Of a stretch of DNA of 64,000 nucleotides, positions 1 to 8,073 are shown one piece after another. A model generated the notes under the pieces. That model was not told the origin of the DNA. It searched no databases and worked only from the letters and a program-made list of their open reading frames with translations. Positions within the stretch are counted from its first letter, which is position 1. Every line of letters starts with the position of its first letter. Made by a program: the position numbers and the translations under genes. Source of the stretch: Treponema sp. (lineage in GTDB: Bacteria > Spirochaetota > Spirochaetia > Treponematales > Treponemataceae); assembly GCA_014803985.1 (NCBI GenBank), contig JAAVAO010000042.1:9468-73467 (forward strand), in the 5' to 3' direction.

Positions 1-95
1 TATGTTCTGATTATATCAAAAAACTGTTCGTCATTCATAGTTGAAAGGCTTTCTCTCCAACGGATAACCCGCTCGACTTTTTTGTCATTTTTCAT
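1..95 (-). CDS. Partial CDS, N-terminus of an unrecognised protein
   Basis: An ATG at 95-93 on the minus strand opens a frame that runs off the left edge after 31 codons (it begins MKNDKKVERVIRWRESLS). A GGGAG motif lies 5 nt upstream. That GGGAG is the last part of the 163-bp boundary repeat, so this gene takes its ribosome-binding site from the repeat. The segment is charged and has no signal peptide. I do not recognise the family. It follows the FliG-like gene and repeat copy 1 in the same orientation. Confidence 0.6.
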   Translation of the reverse strand, partial: MKNDKKVERVIRWRESLSTMNDEQFFDIIRT

Positions 96-98
96 AAT

Positions 99-261
99 TT
101 CTCCCATAAAAAGTCAAGAAGAAAGTTGCAACTTTCATTCTTGACTTTTTATGCCACTTCGTAATGAAATGAGAAGTGGCATTTGATATGCAAGTTTCCA
201 ACGGAAACTTGTCATGATAAAAGTATCGCGCCATTTGTGCGGTGCTTTTATCATAACTCCT
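99..261. repeat. 163-bp four-hairpin direct repeat, copy 1
   Basis: This is identical by eye, base for base, to 11045-11207 and in the same orientation. It holds four consecutive inverted repeats: 106-119/139-152 (14-bp arms around the palindrome AAAGTTGCAACTTT at 122-135), 151-160/173-182 (ATGCCACTTC arm), 191-199/203-211 (CAAGTTTCC, 3-nt loop) and 214-223/245-254 (ATGATAAAAG arm). Almost every base belongs to a stem or a short loop, which suggests a structured RNA, a complex terminator or a palindromic mobile or recombination element. It lies just downstream of the FliG-like gene and supplies the GGGAG of the next gene. Confidence 0.9.
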
Positions 262-294
262 TAAATAATGGCGTGGCAGTTTGCGCGAACGGCT

Positions 295-1032
295 TCAGAT
301 AAAATCTTCTTCTCGGTCTACGATGACAATTTCACCGCATTCTTCCAAGCGTCTGATAATGTCAAGTATTTCTTTTTGTGCGGCATCAACTTCACGCACG
401 GGGATAGGTCCCATAAACTCAATATCTTCTTTCAGCATCTCTGCTGCACGTTTCGACATATTTTGGTAGATTTTTTCTCGCACCGCTTCGACATTCTTTC
501 CGCGCAACGCCTTTGCAAGAGTCACTCCTTCAACTTCTCGTAGGATTTTTTGAGTTGCCCGATCGTCAATGTGCGCGATGTCTTCAAAGAGGAACGTGTA
601 TTTTTCGATGCTCGTTGCAAGAACGGGATTACGGGCGAATAGCGTATCGCTTTCATGGTAGAATGCGGCAAGCACTTTCTGTCCTGCGTCATTTATCACG
701 GAGTCTGCCATCGTTTTTGAGTTGATGCCTGCTTTTTCCAAAACATGTCCAGCCTCAAGAACGATTTCTAGGTCGGTGCGGCGCGTCTTGTCTCCAAATG
801 CCTCAATTCGCCGCTCAACCTCCACGCGCGTTTCTTCCGAGAGTTTTCCGATCGCCCTTTCTGCACGTTCCCTGCCCAAATAGATGGCGAGCCGCGCGAG
901 CGTTTCACAGAATCCGCCTGCGACATACTCTTCAATCATGCCCATGTACTTTTCGTCCGCTTCGGAGAAACGGCGTTCCATCTCCTCATGTGCCCATTCC
1001 TCAAGTTTTGCTGTTTCGTTTTCACTGTTCAT
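295..1032 (-). CDS. FliG-like protein (flagellar motor switch paralogue lacking the N-terminal domain)
   Basis: A 245-residue protein. Its last roughly 80 residues match the FliG C-terminal torque domain: IDDRATQKILREV, then KIYQNMSKRAAEMLKEDIEFMGP and IIRRLEECGEIVI. The first roughly 120 residues are charged and helical, and the usual FliG N-terminal domain that docks on FliF is not evident; FliG is normally about 340 residues. The start has a strong AGGAGG seven bases upstream and a promoter region like that of the neighbouring YD-repeat genes. FliG forms the C-ring of the motor and binds the stator through charged C-terminal residues. A protein with only the C-terminal half could interact with the motor or stator without joining the ring. 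That is inference; a decayed paralogue is the alternative. Confidence 0.8.
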   Translation of the reverse strand: MNSENETAKLEEWAHEEMERRFSEADEKYMGMIEEYVAGGFCETLARLAIYLGRERAERAIGKLSEETRVEVERRIEAFGDKTRRTDLEIVLEAGHVLEKAGINSKTMADSVINDAGQKVLAAFYHESDTLFARNPVLATSIEKYTFLFEDIAHIDDRATQKILREVEGVTLAKALRGKNVEAVREKIYQNMSKRAAEMLKEDIEFMGPIPVREVDAAQKEILDIIRRLEECGEIVIVDREEDFI

Positions 1033-1060
1033 AGAAATGCCTCCTGTGGTTTCTTATGAA

Positions 1061-1095
1061 ATAATATATAAAAAAATTCTAGAAGTTTTAAAATA
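1061..1095 (-). promoter_or_regulatory. Shared island promoter-like motif, copy upstream of the FliG-like gene
   Basis: On the minus strand the sequence CTTC followed by ATTTTTTTATATATTAT lies about 35 bp before the FliG-like start. The same block occurs at 4348-4380 and 10785-10820 before YD-repeat genes. TATATTAT could be the -10 hexamer. No good -35 is visible. Confidence 0.45.
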
Positions 1096-1218
1096 AATTC
1101 GCTTATTTAAATGATTTGTGCGAAGAATTTTATGCTCTGATGCTCCTTTAGAGACTGCATTGTGAATGCGTTTGGGTATGTTGATTGAATCCGCTTTCAT
1201 TTGTTTTTCCCGTGAGTT

Positions 1219-2166
1219 TTATTTGCCACAAAAACTACCTTGCATAGTTTTGTGATGCCTATAGACGGTGAGTGTTTTTAGTTCGCCGTTTTCGTGATAT
1301 TCGTACTCGCACCAGCGCGTTTCTTCGTAGGAATTGGTGCGATATGTGCGGCGGATTTCGCGCCCCGCTTCATCGTAATCGCGCCATTCTTCTATAAAAA
1401 ATTGTAAGTCGCTTGTGTTGTCGCTGCGGTAAATGAGTTTTCCATGCTCGTTGTACTTGAAGTGTTCTTCTCCGCCGAAAGTTTTCCAGCATCGGATGCA
1501 GCGGTCGTTTTCGTCATATTCGTACTGCCGCCAAACGCGATTTTTTCGTTTCTCAAGAACGAGTCTTCCTTTTGCATCGTATTCGTAGTGGTGCTCAAGT
1601 TTTCCGAGCCAGTACCACTCGTAAGTCTTGTTGCCGTTCTCGTCGTACTCGTATCGTTTTTTCAAACCGTCAGAATCGCGCAGGCTCGTGCAATTACCGT
1701 TTTTATCATACTCAAGCCATTCTTCGTACACTGTGGAGTTTTGATCAACTTGTTTCCAATGGATAATGTTTCCGCGTTCATCGCAGTCATACCATTCTTT
1801 TTTTTGAAGCACTCCGTTCATGGCAACTTCGCCGTGTACGCGGTTTCCGTGTTCATCGTACTCAAGCCAGTGTTCATAACCGTTTGACTTTTTGCAATGA
1901 ATTTCGTTTCCGTTTGCATCGTATTCGCGGCAGATTTCAAAGCAGTCTGCATCGTAGTTGTGCCATATTTTCTTTCCGTTCGCATCGTACTCGAAAAAAA
2001 ATTCAAAGTCGTCTGGATGGTGACGTTTTCCCTTGTAGTAGCGGTGACAGATTTCTTTGCCGCTATTGTTGTACTCGATGAACTCATAGAGCTTGACCAA
2101 TTCTTCTGTGGTCTCGCCGTTTACGGTGAATGTTTTTTTGAAGGTTTCGTTCTGTTGATTTTCCAT
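1219..2166 (-). CDS. YD (RHS-like) repeat protein, island copy 1
   Basis: A 315-residue cytoplasmic protein without signal peptide or membrane segment. After a family-wide N-terminal block (KKTFTVNGETTEELVKLYEF) come roughly 20-residue repeats of the form W-x-E-Y-D-E-x-G-N-x-I-H-x-K-x-S-x-G, ending in a capping segment (EYEYHENGELKTL). Such tyrosine/aspartate repeats resemble RHS/YD and MORN-type beta-hairpin repeats, which build elongated binding surfaces. The biochemical function is unknown. Related genes lie at 2234, 3452, 8925 and 9625. The Shine-Dalgarno is weak (GGAA). The reverse strand has long open frames that are shadows of the repetitive codon usage. Confidence 0.85.
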   Translation of the reverse strand: MENQQNETFKKTFTVNGETTEELVKLYEFIEYNNSGKEICHRYYKGKRHHPDDFEFFFEYDANGKKIWHNYDADCFEICREYDANGNEIHCKKSNGYEHWLEYDEHGNRVHGEVAMNGVLQKKEWYDCDERGNIIHWKQVDQNSTVYEEWLEYDKNGNCTSLRDSDGLKKRYEYDENGNKTYEWYWLGKLEHHYEYDAKGRLVLEKRKNRVWRQYEYDENDRCIRCWKTFGGEEHFKYNEHGKLIYRSDNTSDLQFFIEEWRDYDEAGREIRRTYRTNSYEETRWCEYEYHENGELKTLTVYRHHKTMQGSFCGK

Positions 2167-2233
2167 TATTTTTCCATAAAGTTAATTTCACCTGCGTGAA
2201 CAGGCAATGCATAAACGAGTTTTGTAAAAAACT

Positions 2234-3382
2234 TTAAATGTCCTTTTGATTTTGCGGGGCTTTTACCGCTTCATAGATGAGTTCCTTTTTTAGTTTGCCG
2301 TTTTCAAAAAATTCATATTCAGTCCAGTGTTCCTTGTCTTTGTAGATTTTCTGTCCCTCTTCATCTTTAGAGAGAAAGCGATCCCTTCTGTAGATTTCGC
2401 GTCCAGCCGCGTCATAGGCAGTCCAGTCTTCATCATAGAATTCTTCGTCTCCGCCAGTGCTCGACATTTTGGAGTGTGTAATATTTCCGCGTTCATCAAA
2501 GTCGGTCACCCATTCTGAATATTCTCCGTAATGGAACATCCGAAAAAGCGTTTCTTCGCCTTTCTCATTGTATTCGTGCCATTCCTCATGTTTGCCGTTG
2601 GAGTATTTAACATAAGTCATGTTGCCTTTTTCATCGCATTTGTACCATTTTTCAAAGCCGTTAGAGTCTTTGCAATGGATTTTATTGCCATTCTCATCAT
2701 AGTCATATTCGTACCATATTTCAGAGCCGTCACTGTTTTTCTCATAAATTATGTCGCCGTGCTTATAGTCCCTTTGCCAGAATGTACTTCCGTTAAAATG
2801 TTTTTCTTGAGAGATGCGTCCTTTTTCGTCTTCTTCATCGTATTTGTACCATGATTCCTCGTCTTCGGTCTTTCTATGAATCTCTCTCCCTTTTTCATCG
2901 TACTCCCGACGCTCTTCAAATGTGCCTTCTGAGTTGTAAGAGTGAATCTCATGACCTGCTTCATCGTATTCCCACCAGTATTCAAGTGCGCAAGGCAATT
3001 TCGTGTAGATGAGATTATCATTTTCGTCATATTCACTGCGATGTGTTTGTTTTTTATAGATGAGTTTGCCTTTTTCGTTGTACCCTAACAATTCTTCTGC
3101 ACCAAACGAATTTCTTTCATAGACACAATGTCCTTCCGCATCATACACGTACCATGCTTCCGAACCATCCGAGGATTTTTCGTGTACGCAATGTCCGCCG
3201 TGCGGGATTTTCGTTTTTTCTGTTTCATACTCATAGCGTATCTCTTCATCGCGAGTGCGATGGTAGATTGTGTTTCCGCGCTCGTCATATTCCATAACTA
3301 CGATCAGTTTGACTAGTTGCTCTACGGTCTTTCCGTTCACGGTAAATGTTTTGAAAAAAGAATCTTGCTGTTTTTCTGACAT
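2234..3382 (-). CDS. YD (RHS-like) repeat protein, island copy 2
   Basis: A 382-residue paralogue of its neighbours. The start at 3382 (MSEKQQDS) is preferred over an upstream ATG because AGGAG lies six bases before it and the family N-terminal block FFKTFTVNGKTVEQLVKL follows at once. About fifteen YD repeats follow (EYDENGNKIHCKDSNGFEKW type). Some are degenerate, with insertions such as KYDEEDEKGRIS. The C-terminal cap reads EYEFFENGKLKKELIYE. There is no signal peptide, so it should be cytoplasmic. It lies 67 bp upstream of copy 1, in the same direction, probably in the same transcript. Function unknown. Confidence 0.85.
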   Translation of the reverse strand: MSEKQQDSFFKTFTVNGKTVEQLVKLIVVMEYDERGNTIYHRTRDEEIRYEYETEKTKIPHGGHCVHEKSSDGSEAWYVYDAEGHCVYERNSFGAEELLGYNEKGKLIYKKQTHRSEYDENDNLIYTKLPCALEYWWEYDEAGHEIHSYNSEGTFEERREYDEKGREIHRKTEDEESWYKYDEEDEKGRISQEKHFNGSTFWQRDYKHGDIIYEKNSDGSEIWYEYDYDENGNKIHCKDSNGFEKWYKCDEKGNMTYVKYSNGKHEEWHEYNEKGEETLFRMFHYGEYSEWVTDFDERGNITHSKMSSTGGDEEFYDEDWTAYDAAGREIYRRDRFLSKDEEGQKIYKDKEHWTEYEFFENGKLKKELIYEAVKAPQNQKDI

Positions 3383-3451
3383 GCTATACTCCTTATGTTT
3401 TTGCATTTGGCTTGCATTCCAAGAGTCGGACAAACTTTTGGAATGTATTTT

Positions 3452-4264
3452 TTATATTACGTTGTACTCGATAATTTTTTTAGGTTTTCCATTTTCGTAA
3501 TGCTCGTACTCATACCAATGTTCGTGAGCAGGACCGTTGGAATCCCATTCGTGGATTTTGTTGCCTTTTTCATTATATTCACACCACCATTCAATGCCAT
3601 TGGACTCCTTCACATGGATTTCGTGTCCTTGCTCATCGTACTCTTTCCAAGTCTCACTGGTTTTCTTGCCATCAAAATATTTGTGGTAAATCCCGTTTCC
3701 TTTGGCATCGTATTCGTAGAGATGTTCATAACCGTCATTGGATTTGCGGCGCAGTTCGTTTCCGTTCTCGTCGTACTCGTGCCACCATTCTCTGCCGTTC
3801 GGACATTTTTGGTGAATGAGATTTCCACGCTCGTCATATTCGTACCAATATTCTTCGCCGTCGGAACATTTCTCGTGGATTTGGTTTCCGTTCTTGTCAT
3901 ATTCGCTACAGTATTCAAGGCCGGTAAAATCCTTGTAGTAAATCTCGTTGCCTTTTTCATCGTATTTCCAGCGTTCCTCCATCGGGTATGCGTTCTGCCA
4001 GTAACGGATTTTTCTGCCATCCTTGTCGTATTCCCACCACCATTCAGTGCCATCGGAAGCCTTGCTGTGGATGAGGTTCCCGAGTTCGTCGTATTCTCTG
4101 AAAACTTCGTAGAATTCTTTTTCGCCGTGACTGCTGAAATTCGCGATATGCACGAGCCGCCCTGCCTCGTCATATTCTTCGATTTTTCCGAGCCTCACAA
4201 TTTGCTCTTTTGCCTTGTCGTTCACGATGAATGTCTTGGTGAAAAAATCATTCGGTTCTTCCAT
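3452..4264 (-). CDS. YD (RHS-like) repeat protein, island copy 3
   Basis: A 270-residue YD-repeat protein. The start at 4264 (MEEPND) is preceded by GGAGG with five-base spacing. An upstream in-frame ATG at 4306 lies in the conserved leader and is unlikely. The family block FFTKTFIVNDKAKEQIVRL is followed by regular repeats (EYDERGNLIHQKCPNGREWW). The C-terminal cap is YEYEHYENGKPKKIIEY. Its leader (about 4205-4434) is duplicated at about 8738-8945 in front of the truncated copy, so both derive from one intergenic region. No export signal; function unknown. Confidence 0.85.
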   Translation of the reverse strand: MEEPNDFFTKTFIVNDKAKEQIVRLGKIEEYDEAGRLVHIANFSSHGEKEFYEVFREYDELGNLIHSKASDGTEWWWEYDKDGRKIRYWQNAYPMEERWKYDEKGNEIYYKDFTGLEYCSEYDKNGNQIHEKCSDGEEYWYEYDERGNLIHQKCPNGREWWHEYDENGNELRRKSNDGYEHLYEYDAKGNGIYHKYFDGKKTSETWKEYDEQGHEIHVKESNGIEWWCEYNEKGNKIHEWDSNGPAHEHWYEYEHYENGKPKKIIEYNVI

Positions 4265-4347
4265 ACAACCTCCATAGGTAATTTTTTGTTGTTCGCTTTG
4301 GTACAAAAAAATGGTGAAGTGACGGTGCGCTTTCCCGTGCGACAGAG

Positions 4348-4380
4348 TAATATATAAAAAAAATCGCAGAAGATAAAAAA
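4348..4380 (-). promoter_or_regulatory. Shared island promoter-like motif, copy upstream of YD copy 3
   Basis: The minus strand reads TATCTTCTGCGA, then a T-run and TATATATTACTCTGTCG. This is close to the blocks at 1061-1095 and 10785-10820. It lies about 85 bp before the start codon at 4264, leaving a long 5' leader that is also conserved in the copy at about 8880. Confidence 0.45.
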
Positions 4381-4413
4381 ATATTTTTCTGATAACACAA
4401 ACACACGGCTGAA

Positions 4414-4434
4414 TCAGTTTTCGTCAACCGCCAT
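4414..4434 (-). pseudogene. Remnant: last seven codons of a lost YD-repeat gene
   Basis: On the minus strand this reads ATG GCG GTT GAC GAA AAC TGA (MAVDEN, stop). It is near-identical to the C-terminus (MAVGEN, stop) of the intact YD gene at 8925, and the flanking sequence is conserved too. The rest of the gene is missing and is replaced by unrelated sequence up to the LRR gene at 4774. It therefore marks the left recombination edge of the LRR block. Confidence 0.6.
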
Positions 4435-4773
4435 TTTGCAATGAAATGCTTCTTCGGGAGGTTGAAGGTCGAGATGTTCCACGGAGAGAGGTTCAGGACG
4501 ACAGACGAATTTGTCAACTGCCTGGGGGGTACATACAGTATTGGAACAACGAGAGGCTGTCCCTCGCTCTGGACGGGATGAGATCGGTGCAATATCGATC
4601 CCGCCAGCAGACAGTTTTGTCTTTTTTTGTCCACCTTTTGGGGTGCATATTAACGACGTGGGCGGGCTTTCGTCTCCGTAGGTGCGTTCGCAGCCCGCGG
4701 AGACGGCAAATCCCTTTTTTGTTGTGCAATGAGCTGCGCCGAAATGTCTGGCGCGTTGCTCCGTCGTTCCCGC
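4435..4773. other. Gene-free stretch with GC-rich hairpins downstream of the LRR block
   Basis: No convincing gene is present. Two inverted repeats stand out: about 4572-4612 (CTGG-CGGGAT pairing with ATCCCG-CCAG, near a T-run) and about 4671-4710 (CGTCTCCG pairing with CGGAGACG, interleaved with a GCGGGCT/AGCCCGC pair). On the minus strand the second could end transcription of the LRR operon, but it is not followed by a clean T-run. Confidence 0.4.
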
Positions 4774-5445
4774 TTACTCTGCGGTGATGTCGCCGTCCGT
4801 GCAGTGGATAACGCAGTTTTTGAGGTTGTCGTATTCATCGATTTCGATTTTGTCCCACTGTTCCTTCGTACCACCGTAGGTCACGCTCTCAAGGCTATCG
4901 CAGTCTTCGAACGCATATTCGTCAATGCTCGTCACGCTTGCGGGAATCGTCAGGCTCTTGAGGTTCGAGCACTTATAGAACGCCTGAGGGTTAATGCTTT
5001 CGACGCTTGCGGAGAACTCCACGCTCTCAAGGCTAATGCACTCCTGGAACGCGTTCATTCCGATTTTCGTAACGCCGTCGGGGATTTTGAGCGTAGTCAG
5101 CGTCTTGATGTCCAAATTGCTTTCGCCAATCAATATCACGCGCTCCGTACCCATGATGTCTGTGGAGTTATCCACCGCGCACCACTGCGCAAGCGTACCG
5201 TTGTAGAACACAGTCTCAGGAGGAGGATTCAACTCGGCGGCAATGTCTATCACGCTCGTGGGAATCCTCACGCTTTTAAGCTCATCGCAATCATTGAGCG
5301 CACACTCCTCGATTTTCGTAACGCCATCGGGGATAATCACATTCTTACTGTTTCCCGTGTACTTGATGAGTGTGTCATCGTCTATCTCCCATTTGCTTGG
5401 GTCATAAACGATTTCCTGCGGTGTTTTTTTGTCTTGTTCTTCCAT
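4774..5445 (-). CDS. BspA-like leucine-rich repeat (TpLRR) protein without signal peptide, short copy
   Basis: A 223-residue protein starting MEEQDKKTPQEIVYDP; the start at 5445 is shared with the neighbouring paralogue. It contains TpLRR units of about 23 residues (LKSLTIPASVTSIDEYAFEDC), a cassette FYNGTLAQWCAVD, and the family C-terminus (CVIHCTDGDITAE). BspA/TpLRR proteins usually sit on the surface of oral and gut bacteria and bind host or bacterial proteins. This one has no signal sequence or lipobox, so location and partner are unclear. It is third of three tandem paralogues, separated from the next by a duplicated intergenic sequence. Function unknown. Confidence 0.85.
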   Translation of the reverse strand: MEEQDKKTPQEIVYDPSKWEIDDDTLIKYTGNSKNVIIPDGVTKIEECALNDCDELKSVRIPTSVIDIAAELNPPPETVFYNGTLAQWCAVDNSTDIMGTERVILIGESNLDIKTLTTLKIPDGVTKIGMNAFQECISLESVEFSASVESINPQAFYKCSNLKSLTIPASVTSIDEYAFEDCDSLESVTYGGTKEQWDKIEIDEYDNLKNCVIHCTDGDITAE

Positions 5446-5507
5446 AATTTTTCCTTGCGTTTTTCTTCCACCGAAGATTATGTCGCAGCCCATACGGGCA
5501 AGCGTTG

Positions 5508-7076
5508 TTATTCCGTAGTGATGTCGCCGTCCGTGCAGTGGATAACGCAGTTTTTAAAGTCCTCTTTGCTCCACCTCGTGATTTCGATTTTGTCCCACTG
5601 TTCCTTCGTGCCGCCGTAGTTTACGCTCTTAAGGCTCGTGCATTTAGAGAACGCGCTGTCGCCAATGCTTGTCACGCTCGCGGGAATCTCCACCGTCTCA
5701 AGGCTCGTGCAGTTGTCGAACTCGTAGCTGCCAATGCTTGTCACACTCGCGGGAATGGTCACGCTCTTAAGGCTCGTGCAGCTACCGAACGCGCGGTTGC
5801 CAATGCTTGTCACGCTTTCAGGGATAGTCACGCTCTTAAGGTTCGTGCATTCAAAGAACAAATCTTTGCCAATGCTCGTCACGCTTTCAGGAATGGTCAC
5901 GCTTTCAAGGCTCGTGCAGTGAGAGAACGCGCTGTCGTCAATGCTCGTCACACTTGCGGGAATCTCCACCGTCTCAAGGCTCTTGCAGTTACGGAACGCG
6001 CTGTCGCCAATGCTCGTCACACTTGCGGGAATCTCCACCGTCTTAAGGCTCGTGCAGTTATAGAACGTGCCTTTGCTAATGCTCGTCACGCTCGCGAGAA
6101 TGGTCACACTCTCAAGGCTCGTGCATCTATTGAACGCGTTTTCGCCAATGCTCGTCACGCTTGCGGGGATGGTCACGCTCTTAAGGCTCGTGCAGCTTAG
6201 GAACACGCTGTTGTCAATGCTCGTCACGCTCTCTGGAATGGTCACGCTCTTAAGGTTCTTGCACAGAGAGAACGCGTGGTTGCCAATGCTTGTCACGCTC
6301 TCGGGGATGGTTACGCTCTCAAGGCTCGTGCAGCTAGAGAACATGTTTTCGTCAATGCTCGTCACGCTCGCAGGAATCTCCATCGTCTCAAGCTTCTCGT
6401 GCAGATTGAATGTGTATTTTCCGATTTTCGTAACGCTATCGGGGATTTTGAACGTGGTCAACGTCTTGGTGTCCATATTGTTTTCGCCAATCAATATCAC
6501 GTGCCTCGTACTCATGATGTCTGAGGACTTATCCACCGCACACCACTGCGCAAGCGTGCCGTTGTAGAATACATTCGCAATGTTATAGCAGCCAAAGAAC
6601 GCGGATTCGCTAATGCTTGTTACGCTCGCGGGAATCTCTACCGTCTCAAGTTTCTTTAGATGCACGAATGTGCCTGCTACGATTTTCGTAATACCATCGG
6701 GGATTTTGAGCGCGGTCAGCGTCTTGGTGTCCATATTGTTTTCGCCAATCAATATCACGCTCGCACGTTCCATGAAGCTACAATTTCCTTTATCCACCGC
6801 GCACCACTGCGCAAGCGTGCCGTTGTAGAACACACTCGCAAGGTTCTTGCAGTCATCGAGCGCGCGGTCGCCAATGTTCGTCACGCTCTCTGGGATGGTC
6901 ACGCTCTTAAGGCGACCGTTATTATAAAACGCTTCATTTGCAATTTTTTTCACGCCATCGGGGATTATCACATCGCCCTGTTTCCCATTGTAGTGGTTGA
7001 CTGTCTCGCCGTCTATCTCCCATTTTTTTGGATCATAAACGATTTCCTGCGGTGTTTTTTTGTCTTGTTCTTCCAT
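5508..7076 (-). CDS. BspA-like leucine-rich repeat (TpLRR) protein without signal peptide, long copy
   Basis: A 522-residue protein with the same N-terminus as the short copy (MEEQDKKTPQEIVYDPKKW). It carries about sixteen TpLRR units, consensus TSLKSVTIPESVTSIGNxAFxxC, and two or three copies of a larger cassette (VFYNGTLAQWCAVDK, then ILIGENNMDTKTLT). At DNA level, 69-bp units at about 5630-6400 are so alike that unequal crossover or slippage could change the repeat number. It has no signal peptide, and upstream in-frame codons before 7076 fall in the duplicated spacer. Its neighbours on both sides are paralogues, so the trio arose by tandem duplication. Predicted protein-binding scaffold; ligand unknown. 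Confidence 0.88.
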   Translation of the reverse strand: MEEQDKKTPQEIVYDPKKWEIDGETVNHYNGKQGDVIIPDGVKKIANEAFYNNGRLKSVTIPESVTNIGDRALDDCKNLASVFYNGTLAQWCAVDKGNCSFMERASVILIGENNMDTKTLTALKIPDGITKIVAGTFVHLKKLETVEIPASVTSISESAFFGCYNIANVFYNGTLAQWCAVDKSSDIMSTRHVILIGENNMDTKTLTTFKIPDSVTKIGKYTFNLHEKLETMEIPASVTSIDENMFSSCTSLESVTIPESVTSIGNHAFSLCKNLKSVTIPESVTSIDNSVFLSCTSLKSVTIPASVTSIGENAFNRCTSLESVTILASVTSISKGTFYNCTSLKTVEIPASVTSIGDSAFRNCKSLETVEIPASVTSIDDSAFSHCTSLESVTIPESVTSIGKDLFFECTNLKSVTIPESVTSIGNRAFGSCTSLKSVTIPASVTSIGSYEFDNCTSLETVEIPASVTSIGDSAFSKCTSLKSVNYGGTKEQWDKIEITRWSKEDFKNCVIHCTDGDITTE

Positions 7077-7138
7077 AATTTTTCCTTGCGTTTTTCTTCC
7101 GCCGAAGATTAAGTCGCAGCCCATACGGGCAAGCGTTG

Positions 7139-7936
7139 TTATTCCGTGGTGATGTCGCCGTCCATGCAATGAATGACTAAACCGCCTTCATCTTCTCCGC
7201 GCCACCCGCTCTTTTCTATTTCTTCCCACTGTTCCATCATGCCACTGTAGCTCACACTCTCAAGACTCTCGCACAAAAAGAACGCGCTTTCTCCAATCCT
7301 CGTAACGTCCTCGGGGATTTCCACGCACGTAAGGCTCGTGCAGCCTTGGAACGCGCAATTGTCGATTTCCGTTACGTCTTCGGGAATCTCCACGCGCGTA
7401 AGGTTCGTGCAGCCATAGAACGCCCCAGGCCCGATGATCTTGACACGAGCCCACTCGCTCATCGTCACGCGCTCAAGGCTCTTGCACCCGCCGAACGCCC
7501 CCTCTCCGATCCTCCTCACGCCGTCGGGAATTTCAAGCATCGTCACTTTCTTCAAGTCCATGTTGTCTTCGCCGGCGAGCACTACGCTTTCCGCCTCTTC
7601 CATGAACTCAATATATCCGTCCACCGCGCACCACTGTGCGAGCGTGCCGTCGTATGTCACGGTCTTGCACCCTTGAAGCGCGTCACACCAGATGGCCTCA
7701 ATGCTCGCGGGAAGCGTCACGCTCTCAATTTTGCATTCCCAAAATGTTTCGGCAGAGATTTGCGTCACGCCCTCGGGAATTGTCACGCTCTTAAGGTTTA
7801 TACATCCCTCGAACGCATAGTCCTCGATGTGCGTTACGCCTTCGGGAATCTCTATGTCCGTAATGGAGGCTTTGTCCACACCGTCCTTGAATCCTGTTAC
7901 AACTCCGTCTTCAATGACAAGATGTTCATGTTCCAT
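7139..7936 (-). CDS. BspA-like leucine-rich repeat (TpLRR) protein, first of three
   Basis: A 265-residue protein starting MEHEHLVIEDGVVTGF, with AGGAG nine bases before the ATG. It contains about eight LRR units (LKSVTIPEGVTQISAETF, LTRVEIPEDVTEIDNCAF), the TYDGTLAQWCAVD cassette, and the C-terminus VIHCMDGDITTE shared with its two downstream paralogues. Its base composition is more GC-rich and its repeats more diverged than in the other two, so it may be the older copy. No signal peptide. It heads the LRR operon, and a G9 tract lies about 210 bp upstream. Function unknown beyond likely protein binding. Confidence 0.85.
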   Translation of the reverse strand: MEHEHLVIEDGVVTGFKDGVDKASITDIEIPEGVTHIEDYAFEGCINLKSVTIPEGVTQISAETFWECKIESVTLPASIEAIWCDALQGCKTVTYDGTLAQWCAVDGYIEFMEEAESVVLAGEDNMDLKKVTMLEIPDGVRRIGEGAFGGCKSLERVTMSEWARVKIIGPGAFYGCTNLTRVEIPEDVTEIDNCAFQGCTSLTCVEIPEDVTRIGESAFFLCESLESVSYSGMMEQWEEIEKSGWRGEDEGGLVIHCMDGDITTE

Positions 7937-7989
7937 AGTTTTTTACTCCTGTTTTATTTGTTCGTCGTATGGCTTTTGTTATGTGAGTT

Positions 7990-8073
7990 TTGATTGCAGA
8001 GAGGCTGTCAAGGGTTTTGGATTGCACTTTGTTGATTGCAGAGAGACTGTCGGAGGTTTTTGATGGTGCTTTG
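7990..8073. repeat. Two tandem 42-bp units upstream of the LRR operon
   Basis: 7990-8031 and 8032-8073 both begin TTGATTGCAGAGAG and end GCTTTG or CACTTTG. They differ at several bases. The pair lies 55 bp upstream of the first LRR gene, within its probable 5' region. Confidence 0.7.

Noticed and set aside
135..254. 39-codon minus-strand ORF inside the four-hairpin repeat
   Set aside because: AGGAG lies only two bases before the ATG and the frame coincides with nested palindromes. Structure is a simpler explanation. Conservation data could change this.
3395..4357. Long plus-strand open frame of 320 codons opposite YD copy 3
   Set aside because: It is the antisense shadow of the repetitive EYDENGN codons, which contain no stop on the other strand. 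The product is a low-complexity Phe/Val-rich repeat and there is no ribosome-binding site.
5630..6400. CRISPR-like regular repeats
   Set aside because: The 69-bp periodicity comes from LRR codons and stays open as protein. There are no unique spacers and no cas genes.
4729..7112. Several plus-strand open frames (up to 296 codons) opposite the LRR genes
   Set aside because: They mirror the LRR repeats (ARHACGDGHALKA type). The minus-strand frames have conserved LRR motifs.
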